Positions 34,240-42,247 of a DNA stretch of 44,461 nt are shown here, in pieces; position 1 is the first letter of the stretch; the number at the start of each line of letters is the position of its first letter. Both the position numbers and the translations under genes were made by a program. The notes under the pieces were generated by a model. That model did not search any database. It was not told the origin of the DNA and saw nothing but the letters and a program-made list of their open reading frames with translations. The DNA lies in assembly GCA_902769055.1 (NCBI GenBank), contig CACXNL010000006.1, forward strand, positions 17,336-61,796. The letters run 5' to 3'. Source of the stretch: an uncultured Pseudomonadota bacterium (lineage in GTDB: Bacteria > Pseudomonadota > Alphaproteobacteria > RUG11792).

Positions 34240-35079
34240 ATGTCGTTTTTCAAGAAACTAAAGTCAATATTCGCAAACTTTACGTCGAGCAAGAGTAATG
34301 AGGAATTGGAGGAGATACTCATAGAGGCTGATTTTGGCGTTAAGTTAGCTGCTGAGTTAGCGAAGGAGATAGGGGTTAAGGGCAATATAAACGAAGCCTT
34401 GAAAAATAAAATCGAAGCAATACTTTCTCCATTGATATCAGATATTAAAGTAAATAGCGAGAAGCATCCGTTTGTGATTGTTTTAGAAGGCGTTAATGGA
34501 AGTGGAAAGACTACGACTGTAGCTAAACTGGCGTATTACTTTATGCGAAAAGGATTTTCTGTGGATATGGTTGCTTGCGACACGTTTAGAGTAGCCGCAG
34601 CCGAACAACTCGAAGTTTGGGCAAAAAGATTGAATTGCAAGCTGTATAAAGGCGCCGACAATAGTGGAAAACCACGAGAGCCAGCAAGCCTTGCCTATGA
34701 GGCGCTAAGCAATTCGAAGAGCGATGTTTTGATAATTGATACTGCGGGAAGATTGCAGAATAACGCAAATTTAATGAATGAGCTTGCAAAAATACATCGC
34801 GTTCTGAAGAAAATCGATGATACGGCGCCTCATGAAACGGTGTTGATTTTGGATGCGACGACTGGGCAGAATATGGTAGAACAAGTGCGGGAATTCCAGA
34901 AGGTACATCCGATTACCGGGCTTATACTAAACAAACTGGATGGCAATGCCAAGGGAGGTGCGCTGGTGCGTGTTGCGAATGAGTTCAAGTTGCCGATATA
35001 CGGTGTCGGGATTGGCGAAAGCGAGAAGGATTTCGAGGCGTTTTCTGTCGATAAGTTTTTGAAGGATTTGGTGGAGTAA
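34240..35079 (+). CDS. ftsY: signal recognition particle receptor FtsY
   Basis: SRP receptor GTPase at the inner membrane, partner of Ffh. Only the NG domain is present: N-terminal helices from MSFFKKLKSIF, P-loop GVNGSGKTTT near residues 84-93, DTFRVAAAEQL, DTAGRLQNN, ATTGQN and LNKLDGNAKGG. The acidic A domain of E. coli FtsY is missing, as is usual in small genomes. 279 residues. GGAG lies five bases before ATG. Three bases after murA, so probably co-transcribed. Confidence 0.95.
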   Translation: MSFFKKLKSIFANFTSSKSNEELEEILIEADFGVKLAAELAKEIGVKGNINEALKNKIEAILSPLISDIKVNSEKHPFVIVLEGVNGSGKTTTVAKLAYYFMRKGFSVDMVACDTFRVAAAEQLEVWAKRLNCKLYKGADNSGKPREPASLAYEALSNSKSDVLIIDTAGRLQNNANLMNELAKIHRVLKKIDDTAPHETVLILDATTGQNMVEQVREFQKVHPITGLILNKLDGNAKGGALVRVANEFKLPIYGVGIGESEKDFEAFSVDKFLKDLVE

Positions 35080-35083
35080 TACA

Positions 35084-36301
35084 ATGTGCAATCGGTGCTG
35101 CGGAATACATAACAACAAGTGGGTATTTTACCTAATAGCTATAGCCCTCGGAGTTATCGGCGGATTATCCGAAATTGGGTTCGTCGAGCAAATTGGAAAA
35201 AGTTGTTCCGAAGTTTTCATACGAATATTCAAGTGCATAAGTATGCCAATAATATCGCTGTCCGTAATAGTTGCACTGACGGGCAGCGGCTCAGATAAAA
35301 CTATGAATAGGCTTTGGCGAAAAGCACTGAAATATACGCTGACGACTACGGTACTCGCTGCCTCTATCAGTGCTTTACTATACATCGTCATAAGTCCATC
35401 AAATGTCGGTATGAATTTCGAACAAACCGAAAAAAACGTAGTAAATGCGAATTACACGAAATATCTATTAGAAATTATTCCAGACAACATAATCGGGGCA
35501 TTTTCCGAGCATAAAGTCTTAAGCATATTGCTTATAAGCGTTATATTTGGAATTTCAATACGCTCGATAGAAGACGCGGATGCAAAGCAGGTATTAAAAT
35601 CGTTTTTCGATGGACTGCACAGCATATTCTTTACGATAACGAAGTTCATAGTCAAAGTTCTCCCGATTGGTTTATTCGGCTTCATTTTAGTTAGCGTGAA
35701 AGAACTGAAATCTGGGATGGACTTGAACGGAATGGGCAAATACTTCTTGGTTATAATTTTGGCAAATTTAGTTCAGGGATTGGTAATTCTGCCGGCATTT
35801 CTAGCGTTAAAAAAGATAAATCCTTTCGCGAATTTCAGAGCTATGATGCCGGTGTTGTCCGTCGCGTTTTTCACGAAATCGTCATCTGGGACACTGCCAT
35901 TGACGATAGAGGCTGCAGAGCAACGTATCGGGGTGAAAAAGGAAGTCAGCCGATTTGTTTTGCCGCTGTGCACTACCATAAACATGAATGGATGCGCCGC
36001 TTTTATATTCACAACAGTGATATATATGATGCAAAACTACGGCATTGAGATATCTGGATTTACGATACTAACTTGGATACTTATATCGACGATTGCAGCT
36101 GTCGGAAACGCCGGGGTGCCTATGGGATGCTTTTTCCTGAGCGCGTCCCTGCTTTCCTCGATGGACGTGCCGATGCCATTGCTGGGCATGATTTTGCCGA
36201 TTTACAGCGTTATAGATATGCTCGAGACATCGTTAAATGTGTGGTCAGACAGCTGCGTCGCGAGTGTGGTGAACGGGGAGACTGAGAATAATTTAACGTA
36301 A
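35084..36301 (+). CDS. dicarboxylate/amino acid:cation symporter (DAACS family)
   Basis: Secondary transporter of the GltP/DctA/EAAT fold that imports glutamate, aspartate or C4-dicarboxylates with H+ or Na+. 405 residues with eight hydrophobic segments and two re-entrant loops. Motifs: FTKSSSGTLPLTIEAAE (Ser-rich loop), TTINMNGCAAF (the NMDGT site, here NMNGC), AAVGNAGVPMGCFF, and NVWSDSCVAS near the end. The NMDGT-to-NMNGC change alters the cation/substrate site Asp to Asn, which may change coupling or substrate. An intracellular bacterium could use it to take up host amino acids. It starts four bases after ftsY. Confidence 0.9.
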   Translation: MCNRCCGIHNNKWVFYLIAIALGVIGGLSEIGFVEQIGKSCSEVFIRIFKCISMPIISLSVIVALTGSGSDKTMNRLWRKALKYTLTTTVLAASISALLYIVISPSNVGMNFEQTEKNVVNANYTKYLLEIIPDNIIGAFSEHKVLSILLISVIFGISIRSIEDADAKQVLKSFFDGLHSIFFTITKFIVKVLPIGLFGFILVSVKELKSGMDLNGMGKYFLVIILANLVQGLVILPAFLALKKINPFANFRAMMPVLSVAFFTKSSSGTLPLTIEAAEQRIGVKKEVSRFVLPLCTTINMNGCAAFIFTTVIYMMQNYGIEISGFTILTWILISTIAAVGNAGVPMGCFFLSASLLSSMDVPMPLLGMILPIYSVIDMLETSLNVWSDSCVASVVNGETENNLT

Positions 36302-36329
36302 AGATCTACCTCTTGTTTCGGTAGATCTT
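36301..36329. terminator. bidirectional terminator hairpin
   Basis: Perfect ten-base stem AAGATCTACC / GGTAGATCTT with a nine-base loop, between the convergent symporter and metallopeptidase genes. Confidence 0.65.
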
Positions 36330-36340
36330 GTCGTTGGTCT

Positions 36341-37597
36341 TTAGAAGCCTAGTCGCTTTACGAAATCTTTAAGTTCGTCTTCATTCATTACTTCCGGTAC
36401 GTGCCGCACTATTTTATCTAGCACATCTAATACACTTTTGCCCGAGTTAAGTTTTTCCGATATTTTCAGTGTTCGATAAACATGCGGAACATACTGAGCA
36501 TAGGAACGTATTTTAGACCCATCATCTAATCTTTCTTCGCCAGTTTTATACACATGCAGGATTTCATTAATTTCAGAAGCTATATCGTCGGCATTTGCAC
36601 TAAGGCTAGTTGGACAATCCGTTAAACCCCATTCATCAACTTGTTCCTTCCAGCAATCGTATATGAAACTTAACTCTGGTTGCTCCTTCGCAGTATTTTT
36701 CATAAATTGCTCTGGAGTTACCTTTCCGAAATGTTTTGTTGGACTGTAGTTCTCAACATATGACAAGCCAGTTGCTTTTTTATATTGTTCGTTATTCTGT
36801 GTTCTGCCCTGTATACCTAACTTCTTTATCTGTTCCATATATTTCTGCTTAAAGCTAATTCCATAAAGATCAGTCAGCCTATGTAACATAAACGTCGGGT
36901 CATTCTTAATCGTAAAAATTGTTTCAAAAAACACTGAAACAGCGTCCTCGCATATTATTTGATTTATTCCAGATGATATATCTATCGTTTTGCTTCGATC
37001 AAACAATATTCTATAGGCAAGGTCCAGAACATGACCAGTTTCATGAACTATAAATGATTCGAAGTACGGAGAGTTATAAGGAACACAAATTTGCATAAAC
37101 CTTATTATCTCTTCTTTACTTGGAATTTTCTTTTGTAAGTCACGATAAAAGCCATATATATCATAATATCTTTCGCCATATTCTGTATGATCTACGCAGC
37201 TATCGAATAACTCATCTTCATTTTTTGCGAACGTGTAGTTTCCTCCGTTTATGGCTTCCTTCGCAACCCAGGCTAAGTATTGTTCTGTCGTAAAACTTTC
37301 ACTATATTTCTCTACTTCGGAAAGCTTCACACCGAAAATACCGGCATAAAAGTCCAGAACCTTCTGCTTCGCATTTTCTATACGCTGCTCTGCTTCCGTT
37401 TCGCTCATTTCCTTGTAAACATCTTTGTACCTCTCGACTACATTTTTCATCTTCACTACATACTGCCCCACCGGAGGTAATATTGTCGACACATCCGGTA
37501 TCTTCGCCAACATCTCCTTTTCCGCATCGTCTTGCTCCATCGCTATGCAGCTCACCGCCGCAACTGGAACAACCAATAAAATTTTATTAAAAGTCAT
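36341..37597 (-). CDS. exported HExxH metallopeptidase-like protein
   Basis: 418 residues. ATG with AAGGAG nine bases upstream. N-terminal signal (MTFNK, ILLVVPVAAVSCIAM), perhaps with a lipobox at Cys17. HETGHVLD at residues 185-192 is a zincin HExxH motif with the His-Glu-Thr-Gly-His order common in gluzincins. 28 residues after the second His comes CEDAVSVFFE (Glu217 and Glu225), which fits the third zinc ligand and recalls the E-D-F-A-E-x-F pattern of the anthrax-lethal-factor-like clan. The rest is helical. Probably a secreted or lipid-anchored protease; the substrate is unknown. Second HExxH exported protein in the window, not obviously homologous to the one at 8221-10374. Confidence 0.75.
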   Translation of the reverse strand: MTFNKILLVVPVAAVSCIAMEQDDAEKEMLAKIPDVSTILPPVGQYVVKMKNVVERYKDVYKEMSETEAEQRIENAKQKVLDFYAGIFGVKLSEVEKYSESFTTEQYLAWVAKEAINGGNYTFAKNEDELFDSCVDHTEYGERYYDIYGFYRDLQKKIPSKEEIIRFMQICVPYNSPYFESFIVHETGHVLDLAYRILFDRSKTIDISSGINQIICEDAVSVFFETIFTIKNDPTFMLHRLTDLYGISFKQKYMEQIKKLGIQGRTQNNEQYKKATGLSYVENYSPTKHFGKVTPEQFMKNTAKEQPELSFIYDCWKEQVDEWGLTDCPTSLSANADDIASEINEILHVYKTGEERLDDGSKIRSYAQYVPHVYRTLKISEKLNSGKSVLDVLDKIVRHVPEVMNEDELKDFVKRLGF

Positions 37598-37801
37598 ACA
37601 GACTTTCTCCTTTTTCTATAAAATATCAACTATATACGACAGCATAATAAAAATTACACAAAAGAACAACACCAATAAGAAATTTACAAACAGCCCTATG
37701 AACATTGCCTTTTGTCAAAAATAGCGCCACCGTACAGCCAGAAACGCCTATATCCCAAAGAATGTGGATACCACCACCTGGCGTCAATCCGTATGATATT
37801 G

Positions 37802-37807
37802 TAGAAT
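37802..37807 (+). promoter_or_regulatory. TAGAAT -10 candidate for the DUF4167 gene
   Basis: TAGAAT 23 bases before the GTG. No good -35 is visible. Confidence 0.35.
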
Positions 37808-37829
37808 TGGGATCGGAGCTTTTTGTGAA

Positions 37830-38168
37830 GTGGTGATAAAAGCGAATATGAACAATGTGAAGGGAAAAGCCTACTATATCAGTCTGAGAGCGAAATATTT
37901 GAACTACGCGAAAGAAGCCATGGCTTCCGGCGACAGGGTTCTAAATGAGTATAACCTGCAGTACGCCGATCACTACAACCGGATAATCTCTGAAAGATTT
38001 CCGTCACCTGGCAACACCGAAGCAACGCAAAATTCGGAAACGCAGAACGCTTGCAAAGAAACCGAAGCGGCACTTCGCAATGAAAAGCCACGTCGCCCTC
38101 CATCCAAGAGAAGATCCTCATCAAAACCTGGAGAGCCCCATTCCTCAACAAAGTCCGAAACCGAATAG
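37830..38168 (+). CDS. DUF4167 domain protein
   Basis: 112 residues. The segment YYISLRAKYLNYAKEAMASGDRVLNEYNLQYADHYNRIISERF matches the DUF4167 core (KYLALARDA..SGDRV..ENYLQHAEHYYRI), an alphaproteobacterial family with a disordered, often RNA-binding-like, tail. Here the tail is short, basic and Ser/Pro/Lys-rich (RRPPSKRRSSSKPGEP). CGGAG lies 11 bases before GTG 37830; ATG 37848 is another possible start. Function is not established. Confidence 0.75.
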   Translation: MVIKANMNNVKGKAYYISLRAKYLNYAKEAMASGDRVLNEYNLQYADHYNRIISERFPSPGNTEATQNSETQNACKETEAALRNEKPRRPPSKRRSSSKPGEPHSSTKSETE

Positions 38169-38189
38169 CGTAGGTGGATAAAACACAAA

Positions 38190-38279
<90 letters not shown>

Positions 38280-38286
38280 GGGAAAG

Positions 38287-38315
38287 AGTGTAGCATCCGG
38301 GTGCGGCAAATTCAA
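38287..38315 (-). promoter_or_regulatory. promoter of tRNA-Ser
   Basis: Minus strand TTGAAT (38315-38310), 17-base spacer, TACACT (38292-38287), ending eight bases before the tRNA. Confidence 0.65.
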
Positions 38316-38414
38316 CCTTATTACAGGGAAGTTGCGCCTTGTCACGATATGACATTCGCCAGAATTTATATTTCGGGCGCACTCACCCTCTATAACGTGA
38401 ATAAATTTTTTGGA

Positions 38415-38443
38415 TTGCGAATTTTCAGCTTTCTTGGTATAAT
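38415..38443 (+). promoter_or_regulatory. promoter of tRNA-Glu/tRNA-Lys
   Basis: TTGCGA (38415-38420), 17-base spacer, perfect TATAAT (38438-38443), 16 bases before tRNA-Glu. Confidence 0.7.
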
Positions 38444-38459
38444 CGCCTTGGAAGTGGTA

Positions 38460-38535
38460 GTCTCCTTCGTCTAGTGGTCTAGGACACCGCCCTCTCACGG
38501 CGACAACATGGGTTCAAATCCCGTAGGAGACGCCA
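38460..38535 (+). tRNA. tRNA-Glu (anticodon CUC)
   Basis: Acceptor GTCTCCT/AGGAGAC with encoded GCCA. The anticodon loop CTCTCAC in the CCGCC/GGCGA arm gives CTC. T-loop GGTTCAAATCC. Confidence 0.95.
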
Positions 38536-38543
38536 AGTTTTTT

Positions 38544-38619
38544 GGGCGCCTAGCTCAGTTGGTAGAGCAACTGACTCTTAATCAGTGGGTCATAGGTTCA
38601 AGTCCTATGGCGCCCACCA
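38544..38619 (+). tRNA. tRNA-Lys (anticodon CUU)
   Basis: Acceptor GGGCGCC/GGCGCCC with encoded ACCA. Anticodon stem ACTGA/TCAGT, loop CTCTTAA, anticodon CTT. It lies eight bases after tRNA-Glu, so the two are one transcript. Confidence 0.95.
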
Positions 38620-38964
38620 TGTGTGGTTGACAAGCGCAGTTTTTCAGGCACATTGGGAGATGATTGGGTTTGCTATGTGCTTAAGTCGGCAAATTTCGGT
38701 GAAAATTCTCCAGCGTGTGTACATAAATTGTTTATCAATTTCGGGAATTGAGGCAACTGCCCCCCTTCTCTAAGTATTTAACAAAACATTAAAGAAATGC
38801 TCCGTTGGTCTGTAGAATAGGTTTTCTTTATTTCCCGTTTGTCTCGCTTCCGCCCAAAATCCATAGTGAGTTATGGCGATTATCTGGCAACTTACTTGTA
38901 TCTCCAAGTCTCAAGATATTAAAAGATTACGAGCGAACCTTTGTCGGCGCACTCGTTACTTATT
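38620..38964. other. 345-base stretch without a supported gene
   Basis: After tRNA-Lys. It holds a TAGAAT at 38813-38818 and a short open frame (from a TTG at 38805) that runs past 38964 into the opposite-strand gene and lacks a ribosome site. The frame has no recognisable domain. No terminator or structured RNA was found. Confidence 0.4.
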
Positions 38965-39993
38965 TTAGCGTCCGAACCATGACAAAACTGTACGTTTTAC
39001 CCAACTGAAAACCCTAACTATAGGAGTATACCAATGTTTCTTGTGCTTTATCGTTTGTACGTCAAGTGGCTTTGTCTGTGCGTCTTGCTTTTTGGCAGCT
39101 TCTTGTTTATCGTTCTCCTCTAAGTCGTTAAACTTTTCGGATGCTGCTAGATGAAGCCTGTTCGGGGCATCTTTAACGTTCTCCGATTTCGAAGAAGATA
39201 TTGCGGATTCTTGCGTATTTTCTGTATTTGCATCCTTCTCGCCCATGTTGGTCGTGCCTACGATAACTTCGAAATGTATGAAATTATTTAGACTAGCAAC
39301 ATCCATAATATTTTCATCCTTATTTTCTATGTTTACTTCTTCACCAAGCATCGTAGCCAATACTTGTTGTGGGTTCTTTTTTATCTTAGATAGCTTTACC
39401 CAATTCAAGCCAGCGCATTCTTGAAGCATTCCTGATATACATTCGCCATTATCCGCTGCTAGATTAAAAGCTCTCAGATCTAATTCTGAGAGGCGTGCAC
39501 AGTTTGCGAACATGCCCATCATTGAAGTCACATGACTAACATCCGCACCGCTGAAATCAATGCTTACTATTGAAGCTGAATCTCCAAACATGCGACTACA
39601 ATCCTTCGGCATCACGACACGCCGACCAGCTTCTTCTCTGAACACTAGATGCAGTCTAAAGGCGTTTTCCGCAGCAAGTCCAGAAAATGCACCCTTATTT
39701 ACGAGGACGCTCCTCCCGTTCCAATATCCAGGGATAACAATCTTCAGTTCCTTCAAACCGCTCGGGTTCTCTTCATCAGATAATTCTGAAACTGTGACCT
39801 TGTGCAACACCAAAGTTTTGTCATCAACAATGCTCCAATCAAAACTCATACCGTTGCGTTCTTTTCCGCCTTCTAAGCACTCTGTGGCAATTACAATTTC
39901 TTCCTCAGCACTATGCGATACCTGCACATTGCTCATCGTCGCAACCATCGCGACATCGCCGAGCAAAAAAGCTCCGTTTTTCTTTACTTGCAT
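38965..39993 (-). CDS. exported BspA/DUF285-like repeat protein
   Basis: 342 residues from ATG 39993 with AAGGAG eight bases upstream. N-terminal MQVKKNGAFLLGDVAMVATMSNVQVSHS is a probable but weak signal. In the middle, FSGADVSHVTSMMGMFANCARLSELDLRAFNLAADNGECISGMLQECAGL matches the BspA-type/DUF285 leucine-rich pattern (xVTxMxxMFxxCxxLxxLDLSxF), about two repeats. The C-terminal third is Lys/Glu/Ser-rich and disordered and ends in an amphipathic, aromatic tail (YTPIVRVFSWVKRTVLSWFG), which could bind a membrane. DUF285 repeats are common in surface proteins of host-associated bacteria and protists. Function unknown. Confidence 0.7.
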   Translation of the reverse strand: MQVKKNGAFLLGDVAMVATMSNVQVSHSAEEEIVIATECLEGGKERNGMSFDWSIVDDKTLVLHKVTVSELSDEENPSGLKELKIVIPGYWNGRSVLVNKGAFSGLAAENAFRLHLVFREEAGRRVVMPKDCSRMFGDSASIVSIDFSGADVSHVTSMMGMFANCARLSELDLRAFNLAADNGECISGMLQECAGLNWVKLSKIKKNPQQVLATMLGEEVNIENKDENIMDVASLNNFIHFEVIVGTTNMGEKDANTENTQESAISSSKSENVKDAPNRLHLAASEKFNDLEENDKQEAAKKQDAQTKPLDVQTIKHKKHWYTPIVRVFSWVKRTVLSWFGR

Positions 39994-40100
39994 TTTTAAC
40001 ACTCCTTAAAAACTTCTAGGACAATTCTCCCCCCGCGACATATGTCAACACTTTTTTAACATTTTTTCCAAAAATTTTTGTAACAAATAAATTTCCACAA

Positions 40101-40122
40101 AAAACTTGTCTAGAAAAGTTTT
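40101..40122 (-). terminator. terminator candidate after pntB
   Basis: Seven-base stem AAAACTT / AAGTTTT with an eight-base loop about 135 bases after the pntB stop; on the minus strand the stem runs into T. On the plus strand nine T follow at 40128-40136. Confidence 0.45.
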
Positions 40123-40255
40123 GTAGATTTTTTTTTATTTATTGTGTTTTAAACTTCGAATAGAGCCCAGCCATCGTAAAAATACAGTGATTCGCATCGT
40201 ATTTTCGCCAAAATTCCTAGACGCAACGCTCTTGACGAGCAATTGCTGATCCCTT

Positions 40256-41671
40256 CTAATCGCTGAGCGCTTTTAATACAGCATCACATACCTTCTTCGC
40301 GTCTCCCAAGACCATCATTGTATTTTCTCTATAAAAGAGCTGGTTTTCGATACCGGCGTAGCCAGAGCCGAGAGAGCGCTTTATGAACAAAACCGTCTTT
40401 GCTTTTTCAACATCCAAGACCGGCATACCGTATATCGGCGAATTCGGGTCGTTCTTCGCCGCCGGATTTGTTATATCGTTTGCTCCAATCACTACTGCTA
40501 CATCGGTCATTCCAAACTCGTGATTTATGTCGTCCAACTCGAACACGTCCTCGTATGGTATATTCGCCTCAGCCAGTAACACATTCATATGCCCCGGCAT
40601 TCTCCCCGCCACAGGATGTATGGCGTATTTCACGGAAATGTCCGCGGATTTCAGCCTATCTGCAAGCTCCTTGATGACATGCTGAGCCTGTGCAACTGCC
40701 ATCCCGTACCCAGGTACGATTATGACTGAACTCGCATTCTTCAATATAAACCCCGCATCTTCAGGACTACACAATTTTACATTTCTGTTTATTTGTTCTT
40801 CGTGCGTTTCTGCGACCTCACCTTTGGAAGCGAAACTGCCGAAAATTACTTTTAGCAACGACCTATTCATACCTTTGCACATTATGTGACTTAATATAGC
40901 CCCTGACGTTCCCACCAATGCGCCGACTATTACCAACAAGCGATTACTTGCTGAAAAGCCAATACCTGCTGCAGCCCAGCCGGAGTATGAATTTAACATT
41001 GAAATAACCACCGGCATATCAGCGCCGCCGATGGGCATAATCAGCATATAGCCAATTATTAGTGACAATATCACCACTTTTATAAGTAGGTCTGGTGTTT
41101 GTTTTATGACGAAGGCAATTATCAGTGCCATAAGGCAAGCCCCCAGGATGATATTTATTTGCCTTTGCCCCTTAAATCGCCAAGGTTTACCGCTGATTAT
41201 TCCCTGAAGTTTTCCGAACGCCACAACTGAACCGGTGAACGTTATAGCGCCAATCGCGGCTCCTAAGACCATTTCTAGCGCTCGCATATTGTCGTGATTT
41301 ACTGACGGTATCCCATATATGCAAAAGAACGACGCTAGCGAAATAAAAACAGCTGCGAGCCCGACCAGGCTGTGAAACCCAGCCAAAAGTTGAGGTAATG
41401 CGGTCATATTTACCTTCTTCGCAACGATATATCCAACTATGCCACCCAAAACTGCTACTATTACAATTTTGATTATCGTAGGCGTCAGATTTACATCTAA
41501 TCCAGGAAAGTACATAGAAATTTGTGCGCCTAAAATCGCCAAAATCATACCGGCTACCCCGAAGCGATTGCCGTTTATCGAGGTTTTGGCGGAGGAAAGT
41601 CCGCGTAATGCCAAAATAAAAAAAACGCTGGCGATTAGAGATGCATAAGTGCATATGTAATATAAAATCAT
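40256..41671 (-). CDS. pntB: NAD(P) transhydrogenase subunit beta
   Basis: Proton-pumping transhydrogenase subunit with the membrane channel (dII part) and the NADP(H)-binding domain (dIII). About nine hydrophobic segments are followed by the NADP domain: VPGYGMAVAQAQH near residues 318-330, HPVAGRMPGHMNVLLAEA, VIGANDITNPAA, and FIKRSLGSGYAGIEN. 471 residues, normal. ATG lies two bases beyond the stop of the short pntA part. The enzyme makes NADPH from NADH at the expense of the proton gradient, but only if the NAD-binding subunit is present. Confidence 0.96.
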   Translation of the reverse strand: MILYYICTYASLIASVFFILALRGLSSAKTSINGNRFGVAGMILAILGAQISMYFPGLDVNLTPTIIKIVIVAVLGGIVGYIVAKKVNMTALPQLLAGFHSLVGLAAVFISLASFFCIYGIPSVNHDNMRALEMVLGAAIGAITFTGSVVAFGKLQGIISGKPWRFKGQRQINIILGACLMALIIAFVIKQTPDLLIKVVILSLIIGYMLIMPIGGADMPVVISMLNSYSGWAAAGIGFSASNRLLVIVGALVGTSGAILSHIMCKGMNRSLLKVIFGSFASKGEVAETHEEQINRNVKLCSPEDAGFILKNASSVIIVPGYGMAVAQAQHVIKELADRLKSADISVKYAIHPVAGRMPGHMNVLLAEANIPYEDVFELDDINHEFGMTDVAVVIGANDITNPAAKNDPNSPIYGMPVLDVEKAKTVLFIKRSLGSGYAGIENQLFYRENTMMVLGDAKKVCDAVLKALSD

Positions 41672-41672
41672 T

Positions 41673-41975
41673 TCACTTCTCCTTTTTGTTGTTGCCTTTA
41701 CCGGAAAACATCGAAAGCATCCGTCTCGTAATCACAAAACCGCCGACAATATTTATTGAAGCCAGAAAAATCGCACCTAGTCCAAGCCAAGAACATAAAT
41801 CAACATTTTGACTTTTGCTAATAACCGATGCAAAAACATAGCTAATAGCAGCAATTATAATGACGCTAGATATCGCATTCGTGACCGACATTAGCGGCGC
41901 ATGCAACGCTGGAGTAACCTTCAAAACGACATAATATCCCACAAAACATGCCAACACAAAAATCGTTAGTAACAT
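41673..41975 (-). CDS. pntAB: NAD(P) transhydrogenase subunit alpha, part 2 (membrane part)
   Basis: 100 residues with three to four hydrophobic helices, matching the C-terminal membrane part of PntA that is a separate gene in many alphaproteobacteria. FVGYYVVLKVTPALHAPLMSVTNAISSVI is the diagnostic segment. The start is ATG 41975. The NAD(H)-binding part (PntAA, dI) is expected just upstream but is not there: the upstream 270 bases hold a promoter region and then divergent feoB. Confidence 0.93.
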   Translation of the reverse strand: MLLTIFVLACFVGYYVVLKVTPALHAPLMSVTNAISSVIIIAAISYVFASVISKSQNVDLCSWLGLGAIFLASINIVGGFVITRRMLSMFSGKGNNKKEK

Positions 41976-42082
41976 AACATTCCCTACTGCCTCAGGTCGC
42001 CTTTATTATGCGTCCTGTGAATAACTTTTGCCACCCCGCTAGTTCGCAACACAGCTGTTCTCCAAGACAACCTTCTGTTTTT

Positions 42083-42088
42083 ATTCTA
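42083..42088 (-). promoter_or_regulatory. TAGAAT -10 candidate for the pnt operon
   Basis: TAGAAT on the minus strand, 107 bases before the pntAB ATG. No clear -35. Confidence 0.3.
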
Positions 42089-42199
42089 GCATACGGGATC
42101 ACATAACGAGGCGTAATTGCATCATGAGATTCAATATTAGCAATCAGAAAATGCAATATTTTCAATATTCGTGCCGAGAATCTCGAATAACAGCTGCGA

Positions 42200-42227
42200 T
42201 TGACCTCTTATATCAAATTGTTATAAA
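42200..42227 (+). promoter_or_regulatory. promoter of feoB
   Basis: TTGACC (42200-42205), 16-base spacer, TATAAA (42222-42227), 20 bases before the GTG. No clear Fur-box palindrome was recognised. Confidence 0.55.
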
Positions 42228-42247
42228 ATTCCACACGAGGCGGGGAT

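Noticed and set aside
38805-39008. 67-codon open frame after tRNA-Lys
   Set aside because: TTG start without a ribosome site, no recognisable domain, and it overlaps the opposite-strand BspA-like gene.
40029-40034. C6 run upstream of the BspA-like gene as a third contingency tract
   Set aside because: Six bases is too short for frequent slippage and it lies outside the coding region.
41587-41601. GGAGGAAAGTCCG-like string resembling the RNase P RNA start
   Set aside because: It lies inside the pntB coding region (opposite strand) at a conserved protein position, and no other RNase P elements surround it.
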